Shown in pieces: positions 43,201 to 51,717 of a stretch of DNA of 64,000 nucleotides. The stretch is from positions 2,799,001 to 2,863,000 of the forward strand of contig NC_010571.1 of the NCBI RefSeq assembly GCF_000019965.1, given 5' to 3'. Position numbers and translations under genes: made by a program. The notes beneath the pieces were generated by a model. It was not told the DNA's origin, made no database searches, and was given only the letters and a program-made list of their open reading frames with translations. This DNA is from Opitutus terrae PB90-1 (GTDB taxonomy: Bacteria; Verrucomicrobiota; Verrucomicrobiia; Opitutales; Opitutaceae). How positions within the stretch are numbered: position 1 is the stretch's first letter; each line of letters opens with the position of its first letter.

Positions 43201-45826
43201 CGTATTGCAGCTCCCTGCGGGCGGCGCGCTCGACGTCGGCAACAACGCCGTCAACCTCGCGCTGAACACGCGGCTCAACGTCACCGGGGGTGCGTTCGCC
43301 GCCGGAGGATTGGTGACCGCGGTCACCAGTCAGGTGGTGATCGACAGCGGCACGGCCACGTTCGGCAGCTTCCGCACGAATTCCGATTTCAGCGGCACCC
43401 TGCGCGTCAACGGCGGCGAACTCACGGTGGGCGACGTCAACATCCGCCGCAACAGCGCTGGCTCGGTCGATTTCAACTCCGGGTTCATCGTCGCCGGCGG
43501 CACGGCGAACGTCGGCACGATCTGGGTGGGCAATCACAACTCGAACGGCGCGATGTCCGTCCAAGGCGGCGCCCTCACCGCGACCGGCGCGGTCACGGTC
43601 GGCAACAATGCCGGCTCGACGCGTGGCGGCGGACTGCGCGTGCTCAGCGGCACGTTCACCGCGACCGATGCATCGAGCGGCGTGATTCTCACGCGCGCAT
43701 CGGGCAACGCCACCTCGGCGACGTTTACGGGCGGCGTGAGCACGCTCGAGAAACTCACGCTCGGGTTCGACTCCGCCGTGGTCGCCGGTTCCGCGACCGT
43801 GACACTCAACGGCGGCGCGCTTTATCTGGGCAGCGGTGGAATCGTGAAGAACGCCGGCGGCACGTTTGCGACGAACCTCAACTTCAGCAGCGGCACGCTG
43901 GGCGCCAAGGCGAGTTGGTCCACCGCGTTGCCGGTCAACCTGCCGAGTGGCGGCAACGTCACGATCAAGGCGGCGAGCCCGGCCGACGAGCCGTTCGACA
44001 TCACGCTCGGCGGCGTGCTCGGCGGCGCTGGCGGATTGACCAAGACCGGCGCGGGCACGCTGCAACTGACGGCGAGCAACACCTACGCTGGCGCGACGGT
44101 CGTGAACGGAGGCGTGCTCCGGGTCGACGGCAGCCTGAATGCGAGCGCGAATGGCGTAGCCGTGAACTCCGCCGGCACGCTGGCCGGCACCGGCACGATC
44201 GGCCGGACGATCGCGCTCAACGACGGCGGCGCAGTCGCGCCCGCCGGCGTCGGGGCGATCGGCACGCTCACGGGCGCCGACGCCACGTGGAACGGCGGCG
44301 GCTTGCTCGCGGTGGATCTCGGCGCCGCAGGCGCGTCCGACCAGCTCGTGCTGAGCGGCGCGCTGACGAAGGGCACCGATGGCAGCTACGCGCTCGCGTT
44401 GAACGCGGCTGCGCCGCTCGCGCACGCCGATCAGTTCATCGTGGCGACGTTCGGCTCGAGCACGTTTGGCCCCAACGAAATCACCGCCACCGGTCTGCCT
44501 GATGGCTATGCCGCGCGCGCGATCCTCGCGGGAGGAACGCTGCGCGTGATCATCGTTGAGCGGCCGGTCATCACAAGCGCGGCGACGGCGGATGGGGTGT
44601 TCGGCGCGCCGTTCAGCTATGCGATCACGGCGAGCCACGAACCGACCAGCTACGGCGCGAGCGGATTGCCCGCGGGGCTGGCGATCGACGTGGAGACCGG
44701 CGTCATTTCCGGCACGCCTGCGGCGGCGGGCATTTACCCGCTGTTGGTCACGGCGACCAATCTCGCCGGCACCGCCACGAGCGCGGTCGAGGTGACCATC
44801 GCGCCGGCGCCGGCGGACGTCGCGTTCGGCGGCGCACCCGGCGCGCCGGTGCGGCTGGCGTACGATGGCACGCCCCGGATCCCGGCGGTCACGACGACTC
44901 CGGCCGGACTGCCGGTGACGTTTACCTACAACGGCAGCGCCACGCCGCCGACGCTACCCGGCACGTATGCCGTGGTCGCGACCGTGAGCGATCCGAACTA
45001 CGCGGGCACGGCGGAGGGCACGCTGGTGATCACCATCACCGCGCTCGTGCGGCATGCGCCGGTGCTCAACGGCGATCTCGACGGCTCGCTGCAGTTGCTC
45101 AGCGGCGAAAGCTTCACGATCAACGGCAACAGCTATGTCGCGGGCGATCTGCTCGTGCCCGGCACGCCCACCGTGCGACTCAACGGTCATCCGCTGCTCG
45201 CCGGCACGGAGGACGGCGACGGTGCGCCAACTCCGACGAACTATACGATCACGCTCAACGGCAACGCCGCGGTGCGCTACATCGTGCGTCGGGTGGATCC
45301 GATTCCGCTGCCGGTGGTGGTGGCGCCAGCGGCGCCGAGCGGCACGCGGGATGTGTTCGTGAACCGCGCGGGTCAGGACGTGGGCGATTTCGCCACGGTG
45401 CGAAACCTCACGCTCAACGGCAATGTCGGGCCGGTCGCGGTGCCGGCGGGCGTCTATGGGCAGCTGACGGTGAACGGCGGCGCGAGCCTTGTGCTCGGCG
45501 TTGAAGGCGCAACGGATCCGGCGGTGTATGAGTTCCAGCGGCTCACGCTGAACGGCAACGCGTCGTTGCAGGTGCGCGGCCCGGTAATCGTCCGACTCGC
45601 CAATAGCGTCATCCTGAACGGTCCGGCCGGCGCGCCGGCGCAGCCGGAGTGGCTCACGCTGGAGATCTTCAGCGGCGGGCTGACGCTGAACGGCACGGCG
45701 TCGCTCCACGGCATCGTGACCGCGCCCAATGGCACGGTGATCATCAACGGCAACACGACGCTCCGCGGCCGCGTGAGCGCCGACCGGCTGACACTCAACG
45801 GCAACGGCCTGCTGGAGGAACCGTAA
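40217..45826 (+). CDS. Giant secreted rhamnogalacturonan lyase (PL4)-like fusion protein
   Basis: 1869 residues. A signal peptide (CLRLLFLLLGSLLPAAAFG-A) precedes a region of about 530 residues that looks like polysaccharide lyase family 4: FGYTDNGTGYVVDTNAGLVF, VSIVYNGTEYKSTTGRFSHI, MVRNGEATIYLATFPTAEP, SKYYGDDLTRGK, then the PL4 fnIII-like (GVVGFANSTAQYWAVVAADG) and CBM-like domains (FRIGEWDGTPLELLNG). Then come Ig-like domains, autotransporter-associated strand repeats (GGLTKTGAGTLVLTAQNALT; GGLTKTGAGTLQLTASNTYA), He_PIG-like and MBG-like repeats, and a C-terminal domain with many L-N-G-N motifs. It has no autotransporter barrel and no PEP-CTERM tail. It probably cuts pectin rhamnogalacturonan outside the cell. 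Confidence 0.85.
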   Translation: MNRIVVSLLGRRAASVTCLRLLFLLLGSLLPAAAFGAFGYTDNGTGYVVDTNAGLVFEVSKTNGDIVSIVYNGTEYKSTTGRFSHIASGLGSATTVTPESDGTGYVKITLQTDPTNGVVSSLTHYLMVRNGEATIYLATFPTAEPNVGELRWITRLNSALLPNGPAPSDLRGNTGAIESSDIFGMADGTTRSKYYGDDLTRGKVRAMDLTYMGATGPAVGCWMVYGNRESASGGPFFRDIQNQCGDDQEIYNYMNSGHNQTEPYRLNVLHGPYALVFTNGAAPTLPLDFSWIEPLGLTGWVPASARGAVSGTATGIPAGFQGVVGFANSTAQYWAVVAADGSYTCTGMKPGTYTTTLYKGELAVATDAVDVTAGATASLNLASTEAAPSVIFRIGEWDGTPLELLNGPNLTRMHPQDVRNASWNPGTFVVGQDNAATDFPAVQFRGANSPSVIEFTLAPNQLVDLTLRIGITCAYANGRPQVSVNGAWTSAVPAQSTQPNSRSFTLGTYRGNNWLFTYTIPASALVAGTNTLSINPASGSTDLGTWLSAGWAYDAVELEGPIAAPAISYVGGDPLVISGTAEPGRNIALFVDGATPAGTAVASAAGVWAITYGTPLAPGAHNFTAVASDNAGHSSPASAAYALNTAVAMPADLAATGDSGAFGSGDTTADRTFTLSGTAGAGDTVTITRLGFGVIGTVTADAAGHWTFDYTGVALPEGVNSFYATASNVSGTGASSAIFTLNIAGEAAVTILRQAPLTDTVVAGAGDVVFRVTFRDSVSGVTPGAFVLTTSGSATGTIASVSASSGEVIDVTVTGLAGTGMLRLDLKTASGIVDGGGNPVPGYHAGETYTLVLPTTGNGTWINPTSGGFWSNPSNWQNAVIADGAANGADFSTLDLLADNAVHLDSPRTLNRVILGDLDPATVASWTIDNNGVAANTLTLAGASPTITVNALGTGANATVATRLAGSGGLTKTGAGTLVLTAQNALTGALTVSGGVLQLPAGGALDVGNNAVNLALNTRLNVTGGAFAAGGLVTAVTSQVVIDSGTATFGSFRTNSDFSGTLRVNGGELTVGDVNIRRNSAGSVDFNSGFIVAGGTANVGTIWVGNHNSNGAMSVQGGALTATGAVTVGNNAGSTRGGGLRVLSGTFTATDASSGVILTRASGNATSATFTGGVSTLEKLTLGFDSAVVAGSATVTLNGGALYLGSGGIVKNAGGTFATNLNFSSGTLGAKASWSTALPVNLPSGGNVTIKAASPADEPFDITLGGVLGGAGGLTKTGAGTLQLTASNTYAGATVVNGGVLRVDGSLNASANGVAVNSAGTLAGTGTIGRTIALNDGGAVAPAGVGAIGTLTGADATWNGGGLLAVDLGAAGASDQLVLSGALTKGTDGSYALALNAAAPLAHADQFIVATFGSSTFGPNEITATGLPDGYAARAILAGGTLRVIIVERPVITSAATADGVFGAPFSYAITASHEPTSYGASGLPAGLAIDVETGVISGTPAAAGIYPLLVTATNLAGTATSAVEVTIAPAPADVAFGGAPGAPVRLAYDGTPRIPAVTTTPAGLPVTFTYNGSATPPTLPGTYAVVATVSDPNYAGTAEGTLVITITALVRHAPVLNGDLDGSLQLLSGESFTINGNSYVAGDLLVPGTPTVRLNGHPLLAGTEDGDGAPTPTNYTITLNGNAAVRYIVRRVDPIPLPVVVAPAAPSGTRDVFVNRAGQDVGDFATVRNLTLNGNVGPVAVPAGVYGQLTVNGGASLVLGVEGATDPAVYEFQRLTLNGNASLQVRGPVIVRLANSVILNGPAGAPAQPEWLTLEIFSGGLTLNGTASLHGIVTAPNGTVIINGNTTLRGRVSADRLTLNGNGLLEEP

Positions 45827-45840
45827 TCGGCTGAAGCGAC

Positions 45841-45901
45841 GCGCCGGTTTACCGGCGCAATGATCCCACGACCGCGGCGGCTTTGATCCGCCGCCGCGGT
45901 C
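45841..45901. terminator. Two strong hairpins between convergent genes (candidate bidirectional terminator)
   Basis: GCGCCGG (45841-45847), loop TTTA, CCGGCGC (45852-45858) is one hairpin. GACCGCGGCGG (45870-45880), loop of 10, CCGCCGCGGTC (45891-45901) is a second, with an 11-bp perfect stem. They sit 15-75 bp after the PL4 stop and just after the end of the GH42 gene on the other strand. T runs are absent, so efficiency is uncertain. Confidence 0.6.
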
Positions 45902-45937
45902 CGGATGGGCGCGACCTTATGCGCCGCGCGCTGATCA

Positions 45938-48073
45938 TCAGCGCGGTGTCCGAATGACGGCGACGCCGCGGGGCGGGAGCGTGAGCTCGTCACGCACGTC
46001 GCGATCGGCCACGAGGTCGCGGCCGCGCGGGAGCCCCGTGACGTACTGCGGCTGCTCGGTGTGGTTGATCAGAAACCAGAGCGCGCGGTCGTCGGCCTCG
46101 CGACGGACGACCTCGACACCCGCGGGCGCACCAGCGAGCGCCGGAAGCACATGCGCGAGCTTGGCTAACTCCGGCACGAGTGCACCGCCCACGGCGCCGT
46201 TCAGATACGTGCCCACATACACCACGGCGCCCTTGCCGAGCCGATGCAGCGTCGCGGCGGGGGTGCCGGTCTGATGACGCGTGGCCCAACGCAGCCAGAC
46301 CTCGGTGCCGTCGTCAGGCGCGAGCTGTTCATACCATTCGCGCGAAAGCACGCGCTTGCCAGCGATCTCGAGCTCGAGCGGACGCTGCTCTGGCGCGTTT
46401 TGCCGGCCATACTCGACGACCGTCGCGCCGACCAGCGGACGCAGCACGCCGGGCAGAAGATCGGTGGTCACGTTGTTGTCGGCGTCCTTCGTGCCGGCAC
46501 GAGCGCCGATTACCAGCACGCCGCCGTCGCGGACCCACGACTCGAGCTGCGGGAGCCACGCGGTATCGATGATCGTGAAATGCGGAATGATATAGAGCTT
46601 CAGCCCGCGGAGCGTGTCGCCCGGATGCACGGCGCCGACGCGATAACCGGCACGCCAGAAGTGTCCGTGGAGCTCCGCCGCGACCTGGTCGGGTGCCGGG
46701 AGATTGAAATGCAGCGCCTCGTGCGCGTTGGTGTTGTCGAAATCAGTGGCGGCGATCGCGGTGTCGATCGCCACATGCGTGCCGAGCAGCGCGGGGCCGA
46801 CACGGGCGAGCTCGGCCCCGACTTGCGCGACCTCGGCGTAGCGGCGACGCGGAACGTTGTCGTGGTCGAGCACGCCACACCAGTATTCCTCCGCGCCGAA
46901 GCGCGCGGTGCGCCAGCGGAACAGCAGCACGCTGTCCGCGCCATGCGCGAAGCTGGTGTAGAGCATCCGGCGCAATTCGCCGGGCTCGGGGTTGTCGTGA
47001 AAATAATCGGTCTGGCCGCCCGGTCCGCTCTGGTGCTCCGGCACGAAGAAGTTGCCGGTCCACGCACGCGCCGCATCGAGCGCCCAGGCCTGCGTGGCGC
47101 CGCGTTGCCGCGGGTCCCACGTAAACATCGGGTAGACGTCGCAGCCGAGCACGTCGAGGTCGCGGCCGAATTGTCCACGGTAGTCGACCAGCCGGAACAT
47201 GCCGTTGTGTGTGATCCACCAACGCGGTTGCGCGGCGCGGAGAATCTCGACCTGGTCGTGCTGGAATCGCGCGACGGTCCACGCGATGAACCGCGTATAG
47301 TCGAGGCGATGTGCGGGATTCAGGTGCGTGGGCTGTCCGGCGGCCGGGAGCGGAACATCCTCGAAGCGCGCGTAGGTCTGCGCCCAGAACGCGGTGCCCC
47401 ACGCACGATTCAGCGCGGCGATGTCGTCGTGAAACTTTTCGCGGAGAAATCCGATCCACGCCTGGGCGGCGCCGGCGGAATAGTCCTCGGAGAAATGGCA
47501 GTTGAACTCGTTGTCGGTCTGCCAGCCGATCACGTTCGGGTTGTTGGCGAAATGCTCGGCCATCGCGCGGGTGATCTTGCGCGAGTAGTCGCGGTAAACG
47601 TCGCTCGCCGTGCTGGCGTGCTGGCGCGAGCCGTGGCGTTGCACGACGCCTCGCGCGTCGACGCGCAGGATCTCCGGATGGCTGAGCGACAGCCAGCGCG
47701 GCGGCGCGGCAGTGGGGGTGCACAGGATCGTGCGAATGCCCTTGGCGCCGAGCCGGGCGATCGCGTCGTCGAAGAAAGAGAAATCGTAGCGACCTTCCTC
47801 GGGCTCCATGAGGTCCCACGCGAATTCGGCCATGCGCACGGTGTTCATGCCCGCGGCGAGCATGCGCTCGGCGTCCTGATCGAGCGTGGCGAGTTCGCCG
47901 TGCTCGGGATAATAGGCGACGCCCCAGTGAAACTCCTGGAAGGTTGAGGTGCGCAGATGCGAAGGCGGGCGATTGGCGCTGGGAGCCAAACCGGGCTGAC
48001 CAGAGGGATTTGCTGCCGGCAGCGAGCTGGCAAGAGCGAGCGCGGTCATGATGGGGAGAAAGCGGGGGAGCAT
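45938..48073 (-). CDS. Secreted beta-galactosidase, glycoside hydrolase family 42
   Basis: 711 residues from the ATG at 48073, with a signal peptide (LPRFLPIMTALALASSLPAA). The GH42 barrel opens FHWGVAYYPEHGELATLDQD and continues NTVRMAEFAWDLMEPEEGRY. The acid/base Glu189 is in GWQTDNEFNC and the nucleophile Glu in FFVPEHQSGPGG. The trimerisation-like domain follows (LHFNLPAPDQVAAELHGHFW, LKLYIIPHFTIID) and then a small C-terminal beta domain (ALWFLINHTEQPQYVTG). GH42 enzymes release galactose from oligosaccharides. It is convergent with the PL4 gene, which suggests joint use of pectic side chains; that link is an inference. Confidence 0.92.
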   Translation of the reverse strand: MLPRFLPIMTALALASSLPAANPSGQPGLAPSANRPPSHLRTSTFQEFHWGVAYYPEHGELATLDQDAERMLAAGMNTVRMAEFAWDLMEPEEGRYDFSFFDDAIARLGAKGIRTILCTPTAAPPRWLSLSHPEILRVDARGVVQRHGSRQHASTASDVYRDYSRKITRAMAEHFANNPNVIGWQTDNEFNCHFSEDYSAGAAQAWIGFLREKFHDDIAALNRAWGTAFWAQTYARFEDVPLPAAGQPTHLNPAHRLDYTRFIAWTVARFQHDQVEILRAAQPRWWITHNGMFRLVDYRGQFGRDLDVLGCDVYPMFTWDPRQRGATQAWALDAARAWTGNFFVPEHQSGPGGQTDYFHDNPEPGELRRMLYTSFAHGADSVLLFRWRTARFGAEEYWCGVLDHDNVPRRRYAEVAQVGAELARVGPALLGTHVAIDTAIAATDFDNTNAHEALHFNLPAPDQVAAELHGHFWRAGYRVGAVHPGDTLRGLKLYIIPHFTIIDTAWLPQLESWVRDGGVLVIGARAGTKDADNNVTTDLLPGVLRPLVGATVVEYGRQNAPEQRPLELEIAGKRVLSREWYEQLAPDDGTEVWLRWATRHQTGTPAATLHRLGKGAVVYVGTYLNGAVGGALVPELAKLAHVLPALAGAPAGVEVVRREADDRALWFLINHTEQPQYVTGLPRGRDLVADRDVRDELTLPPRGVAVIRTPR

Positions 48074-48328
48074 GGGACGGGGTGTAGCGATGCGCACAGT
48101 GTCGGACACCGAAGCGGGTTGAACAACCCGGAAATCCCGAGCCGACGAGAGCGGCGAAACCGTGTTCTCCTGGGCCGGGATGGCCCTCAACGCTGCGGTG
48201 GTGTTGATGTCGCCGGCGCCCAGTTGAGGCCGGCCCAGGGAACGCGCGGCGATACCAACGGCGTCACAGTTTGTTAGTTACACGGGAACAGAAAAGCGAC
48301 TAGCGTGAGAGGTCTCTTTGCTCGTGCC

Positions 48329-50011
48329 ATGAATATTATCCTGCGGTTCGTCGACGGCTGCGCCGTCGCTTTCGTAGCTGCCGCGCGGCGTTGGTCGCGT
48401 AGCTTGGCCCCGATGGCCTCAGCGCTGCTGGCCGCGGTGCTCATCTGTGGCGCGGCGTGCACGGCCACGCGGGCCGCCGAGCGCGGAGGCGGACAAATCC
48501 ACGCGCGGATTGTCGACGACGCCACCGGCGCGACCGTGGCCGCGCGCGTGGCGCTAACGGACGGGTCCGGCAAAGCCGTCGAAGTCGCGGGCGAGCATCC
48601 CCACGTGGATTGTCTGAACAAACGCTGGTGCTATGTCGGAGGCGAATTCACCGCGGTGCTTCCGTCCGGAGACGTGATGCTCGAGATCCGGCGCGGGATC
48701 GAGACGCGTCCTTTCGTGGCAACATTGCGCGCGAACTCTCGAGGACCGGCGCCCGAGAAAACCTTCCGGCTTCAGCGTTGGTTCGACCGGCGGAAAGCAG
48801 GCTTCGTGGCCGGCGACATTCACGCGCACCTGCCGGTGCCGGCCGAAGCGCGGTTTCACATGGAGGTCGAAGACCTCGACACGCAGGTGCTGTTGCACAT
48901 GGCGGACTCGGTTTCGGAATTGCCGACGAACGCGCTGTTCACCGGCAAACTGGACGAGCATTCGACGCCGGAGCAGCAAATCTTCGTCGGACAGGAAGTC
49001 CGCGAGTGGCACATGGGCCACCTGACGCTGCTCGGCTTGAAGGAACTCGTGCCGGGCTATCCCGACATGGGCGGCGGCCTCGAATACTGGCGCAGCGTGC
49101 CGCACCTTGACCTGACGCCGGCGGCTCGCGCCACGCGCGCGCAAGGGGGCATGATCGCATGGTCGCATCTTTGTTCGCTGCCGGGCGCGGAGTCGCCGGT
49201 GCTGGCAGCGCTTGGGTTGCTCGATGCGATCGAACTCGTGACTTGGAACGATCCCACGACGCTGCCGAATCATCTGGCGCCGTGGCAGGAGTCGGGATTC
49301 TCGCAGGCGGAGTTTCCGGTGATGCGGGCGCTGGACCTCTACTACACGTTATTGAATGCGGGATTCCGGCTGCCGGTGGCGGCGGGAACCGACAAGTTTT
49401 TTGAGGACATTCCGCTCGGGAGCAATCGCACCTATGCGCATACCGGGAGCGTGACGGGATTCGATGCTTGGTTGGCGGCGATCAAAGCGGGTCGGAGCTT
49501 CGTGACGAACGGGCCTATTCTCGAATTCGAAGTCGATAATCACAGGTCAGGCGATGTGATCGAATTCAATGGAAGCCGGCAGGTGCGGGTGCGCGCGAAA
49601 GCGAGATCGATCCTGCCGTTTGCGATGATCGAGATCATCCACAACGGACGCTCCGTGGCGCATCGCACGGTCTACGGACTCGAACCGGTCGATGGGCTCT
49701 ACACGATGGAAGTCGATACCGCGGTGAGGATCGACGAGAGTTCGTGGCTCGCGGCGCGCGTGGCGGAGCATCCCGACATTCGGCGGCCCATCCTGCCGCG
49801 TGGGCTCTCGGTGTTCGCGCATACCAGTCCGATCTATTTTCTCGACCACGGGAAGCCGGTGCGCGAGGGCGCGTCGATCGCTTATCTGCAGAAGTATGTG
49901 CGCGGGCTGTTGCACTGGCTCGACGGCCAGCCGGATTTCCTGCGCGCCTCCGATCGCGCGGCGGCGCGGGAGGCGGCGGAGCAGGCGTTGGCGTACTACG
50001 AGCGGTTGTAG
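48329..50011 (+). CDS. CehA/McbA family metallohydrolase (PHP-like), secreted
   Basis: 560 residues from the ATG at 48329; a GTG at 48305 is also in frame. A signal peptide or anchor is in LAPMASALLAAVLICGAACT. An N-terminal carboxypeptidase-regulatory-like beta domain (IHARIVDDATGATVAARVAL) comes before the metal-binding PHP-like domain: FVAGDIHAHLPVP (HxH), GMIAWSHLCS, and PVAAGTDKFFEDIPLGSNRT (Asp). CehA/McbA proteins hydrolyse esters such as carbamates, but most members are uncharacterised. It diverges from GH42 over 255 bases that include an AT-rich TTTGTTAGTTAC near 48270. A decayed second copy of its 3' end lies at about 53010-53180. Confidence 0.85.
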   Translation: MNIILRFVDGCAVAFVAAARRWSRSLAPMASALLAAVLICGAACTATRAAERGGGQIHARIVDDATGATVAARVALTDGSGKAVEVAGEHPHVDCLNKRWCYVGGEFTAVLPSGDVMLEIRRGIETRPFVATLRANSRGPAPEKTFRLQRWFDRRKAGFVAGDIHAHLPVPAEARFHMEVEDLDTQVLLHMADSVSELPTNALFTGKLDEHSTPEQQIFVGQEVREWHMGHLTLLGLKELVPGYPDMGGGLEYWRSVPHLDLTPAARATRAQGGMIAWSHLCSLPGAESPVLAALGLLDAIELVTWNDPTTLPNHLAPWQESGFSQAEFPVMRALDLYYTLLNAGFRLPVAAGTDKFFEDIPLGSNRTYAHTGSVTGFDAWLAAIKAGRSFVTNGPILEFEVDNHRSGDVIEFNGSRQVRVRAKARSILPFAMIEIIHNGRSVAHRTVYGLEPVDGLYTMEVDTAVRIDESSWLAARVAEHPDIRRPILPRGLSVFAHTSPIYFLDHGKPVREGASIAYLQKYVRGLLHWLDGQPDFLRASDRAAAREAAEQALAYYERL

Positions 50012-50086
50012 CCGGTTGATTGCGGCCGGGCCGCGCGGTGATTCGCCTCGCCGCGCGACCGCTCCCTGGACTACAACGCCGGTGCC

Positions 50087-51007
50087 ATGAAGACCGAGGT
50101 GCCGGCTGAGATCAAAGCGACGTTGCCGCCGAGTTTCTGGGGCAAGGTGCTGGGCATGACGCCCGTGGTGATGACCGTAATCGCGACCTTGCTCGCCGGC
50201 CTGGCGAGCAGCGAGATGACGAAGGCGCAATATCAACGCGCGCTCGGCGCGCAGCAGCAGGCGAAGGCCGGCGACCAGTGGGGCTTTTTCCAGGCGAAGC
50301 GGCTGCGCGGAGCGATCCAGTCCGGCACGCTCGACGTGATGCAGCTGACCACGCGCGAAAACGCGATCGACGAAGCCGGGCTGCGCGCGCTCGCCGCGAC
50401 GCTGCCGAAACCGGAGCCGAGCCAGCAGGCGTTGAACTATCTCCTCGCGGGACGGCTGCCGGAGTTCGCCGCGGCTCCGGCGTTCTCGGAGCAGGTGCAG
50501 GCCGCGCTGGCGGCGCTCGACGGCGACCTGACCGATCCGGTGGAGAAACAGCGGATCGACGCGCCAAAGCCAAAGGAAGTGGCCGCGGCACTGAAGACAG
50601 CGCAGGAACACGCGCGGGCGTTCGACCGATTGATGCAGCCGATCGTCGACGGCGGCGATGCGCTCGGCGAGTTGCTGGAGCCCACAACCACGCAGCATCC
50701 GGAGCTGGGCCGCGATTTCGCGGTGTTGCGGCTGCGCTATTCGTCGATGCGCTACGATGCCGAGGCGCGGCTGAACCAGCGGATTGCCGTGCTCCACGAA
50801 TTGCAGGTGCGGCAGAGCAATCTCGCGGCGGAGCGGCATCACCGGCGCAGCACGCGCTTCTTCTTCGGCATGCTCGGCGCGCAGGCGGCGGTGATCATCG
50901 CGACGCTGGCGATGGCGGCGCGAGCGCGGAACCTGCTCTGGTCGCTGGCGGCAGCGGCGGGCGTCGGCGCGCTGCTTTTTGCGGGCTACGTTTTTTTGTT
51001 CATCTAG
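50087..51007 (+). CDS. DUF4337-like membrane protein
   Basis: 306 residues. An N-terminal helix (GMTPVVMTVIATLLAGLASS) is followed by GDQWGFFQAKRLRGAIQSGT, like the QWAYYQAKSIK signature of DUF4337 proteins. A long helical middle (residues 60-245) is probably periplasmic and coiled. Two C-terminal helices follow (MLGAQAAVIIATLAMAARAR, LLWSLAAAAGVGALLFAGYV). DUF4337 proteins normally have about 150-200 residues, so the middle is expanded. The function is unknown. It lies 75 bp after the CehA-type gene on the same strand and may be read through from it. Confidence 0.65.
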   Translation: MKTEVPAEIKATLPPSFWGKVLGMTPVVMTVIATLLAGLASSEMTKAQYQRALGAQQQAKAGDQWGFFQAKRLRGAIQSGTLDVMQLTTRENAIDEAGLRALAATLPKPEPSQQALNYLLAGRLPEFAAAPAFSEQVQAALAALDGDLTDPVEKQRIDAPKPKEVAAALKTAQEHARAFDRLMQPIVDGGDALGELLEPTTTQHPELGRDFAVLRLRYSSMRYDAEARLNQRIAVLHELQVRQSNLAAERHHRRSTRFFFGMLGAQAAVIIATLAMAARARNLLWSLAAAAGVGALLFAGYVFLFI

Positions 51008-51020
51008 GCGAATGTTTCAG

Positions 51021-51054
51021 TAACCACGAAACACACGAAAAACACGAAACACGG
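51021..51054. repeat. Short A/C-rich dispersed repeat (NHETHEKHE type)
   Basis: The run TAACCACGAAACACACGAAA continues as AACACGAAACACGG. On one strand it would be read as NHETHEKHE, a phrase I recall as a frequent artefact ORF in Verrucomicrobiota and Planctomycetota genomes, marking a widespread intergenic repeat. It lies just after the DUF4337-like gene. Confidence 0.45.
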
Positions 51055-51115
51055 AGCGGATTTGACCGTAGCTCCGGTGCGCGTGGGCGGAGGGCGCGGA
51101 TGGCGGCGCAAGGCG

Positions 51116-51649
51116 TCAGGGCTGAGGCACGAGCACCGCGATGGTCGCGAATAGCACAAGATTGTAGAGCGCGTGCATGCTGCAGGTCATCCAGAGGGCC
51201 GAGCGGAATGACTGCGTCCGCCAGTGCGTGTAGGTGAACGAAAGATAAAACCCACCGACGAGCCCGGCGACGAGAGCCGAGCCCAATCCATTTACCAAGT
51301 GGGCGACGGCAAACATCAGCCAGCCGGCCAGCAACTGGGCGCGAAATCCGCCATCGAAAATCCGGACCGCTCCGACCGGGAGCGCTTGCAGGAGGAGCGT
51401 TTCGAAAAACGGCGCGAGCACCACCATCTCGACGAACCGTCGCACCATCCCCATCGCGCGGAGGTCCGTCCGGTGCGGGAGATCGAAGAGCAGGTTGAGG
51501 AGGATTGCCATCAGAACGGCAGCAGCCAACGACTCGAGCGTCACTCGCCACAGGAAGCTCCCGCGGCTTCGTTGTCGGTGCGCCGCGAAGTGAGCGAGTA
51601 CGCGGGTCTTGATCCTGGTCCACCGGCTGCTGATTCGCGAGGTTGGCAT
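51116..51649 (-). CDS. CPBP-like intramembrane protease family protein, divergent
   Basis: 177 residues from the ATG at 51649 (MPTSRISSRW). Hydrophobic segments: LESLAAAVLMAILLNLLFDL, VEMVVLAPFFETLLLQALPV, LAGWLMFAVAHLVNGLGSAL, and SALWMTCSMHALYNLVLFAT. The layout Glu (FFETLLLQ), His (VAHLVNG) and a last His (SMHALYNL) matches CPBP/Abi membrane proteases, but motif 1 has one Glu where the standard is EExxxR. It may be an inactive or altered member. The frame is open to 51802, overlapping the upstream gene, but the ATG at 51649 fits the membrane start better. Confidence 0.65.
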   Translation of the reverse strand: MPTSRISSRWTRIKTRVLAHFAAHRQRSRGSFLWRVTLESLAAAVLMAILLNLLFDLPHRTDLRAMGMVRRFVEMVVLAPFFETLLLQALPVGAVRIFDGGFRAQLLAGWLMFAVAHLVNGLGSALVAGLVGGFYLSFTYTHWRTQSFRSALWMTCSMHALYNLVLFATIAVLVPQP

Positions 51650-51717
51650 CGGCGACGGGTCGAGGTCTACCGGGCAGCCGGGCGTCGCCGAAGATTGGTG
51701 GTGAGGTTCGGGCGTAG

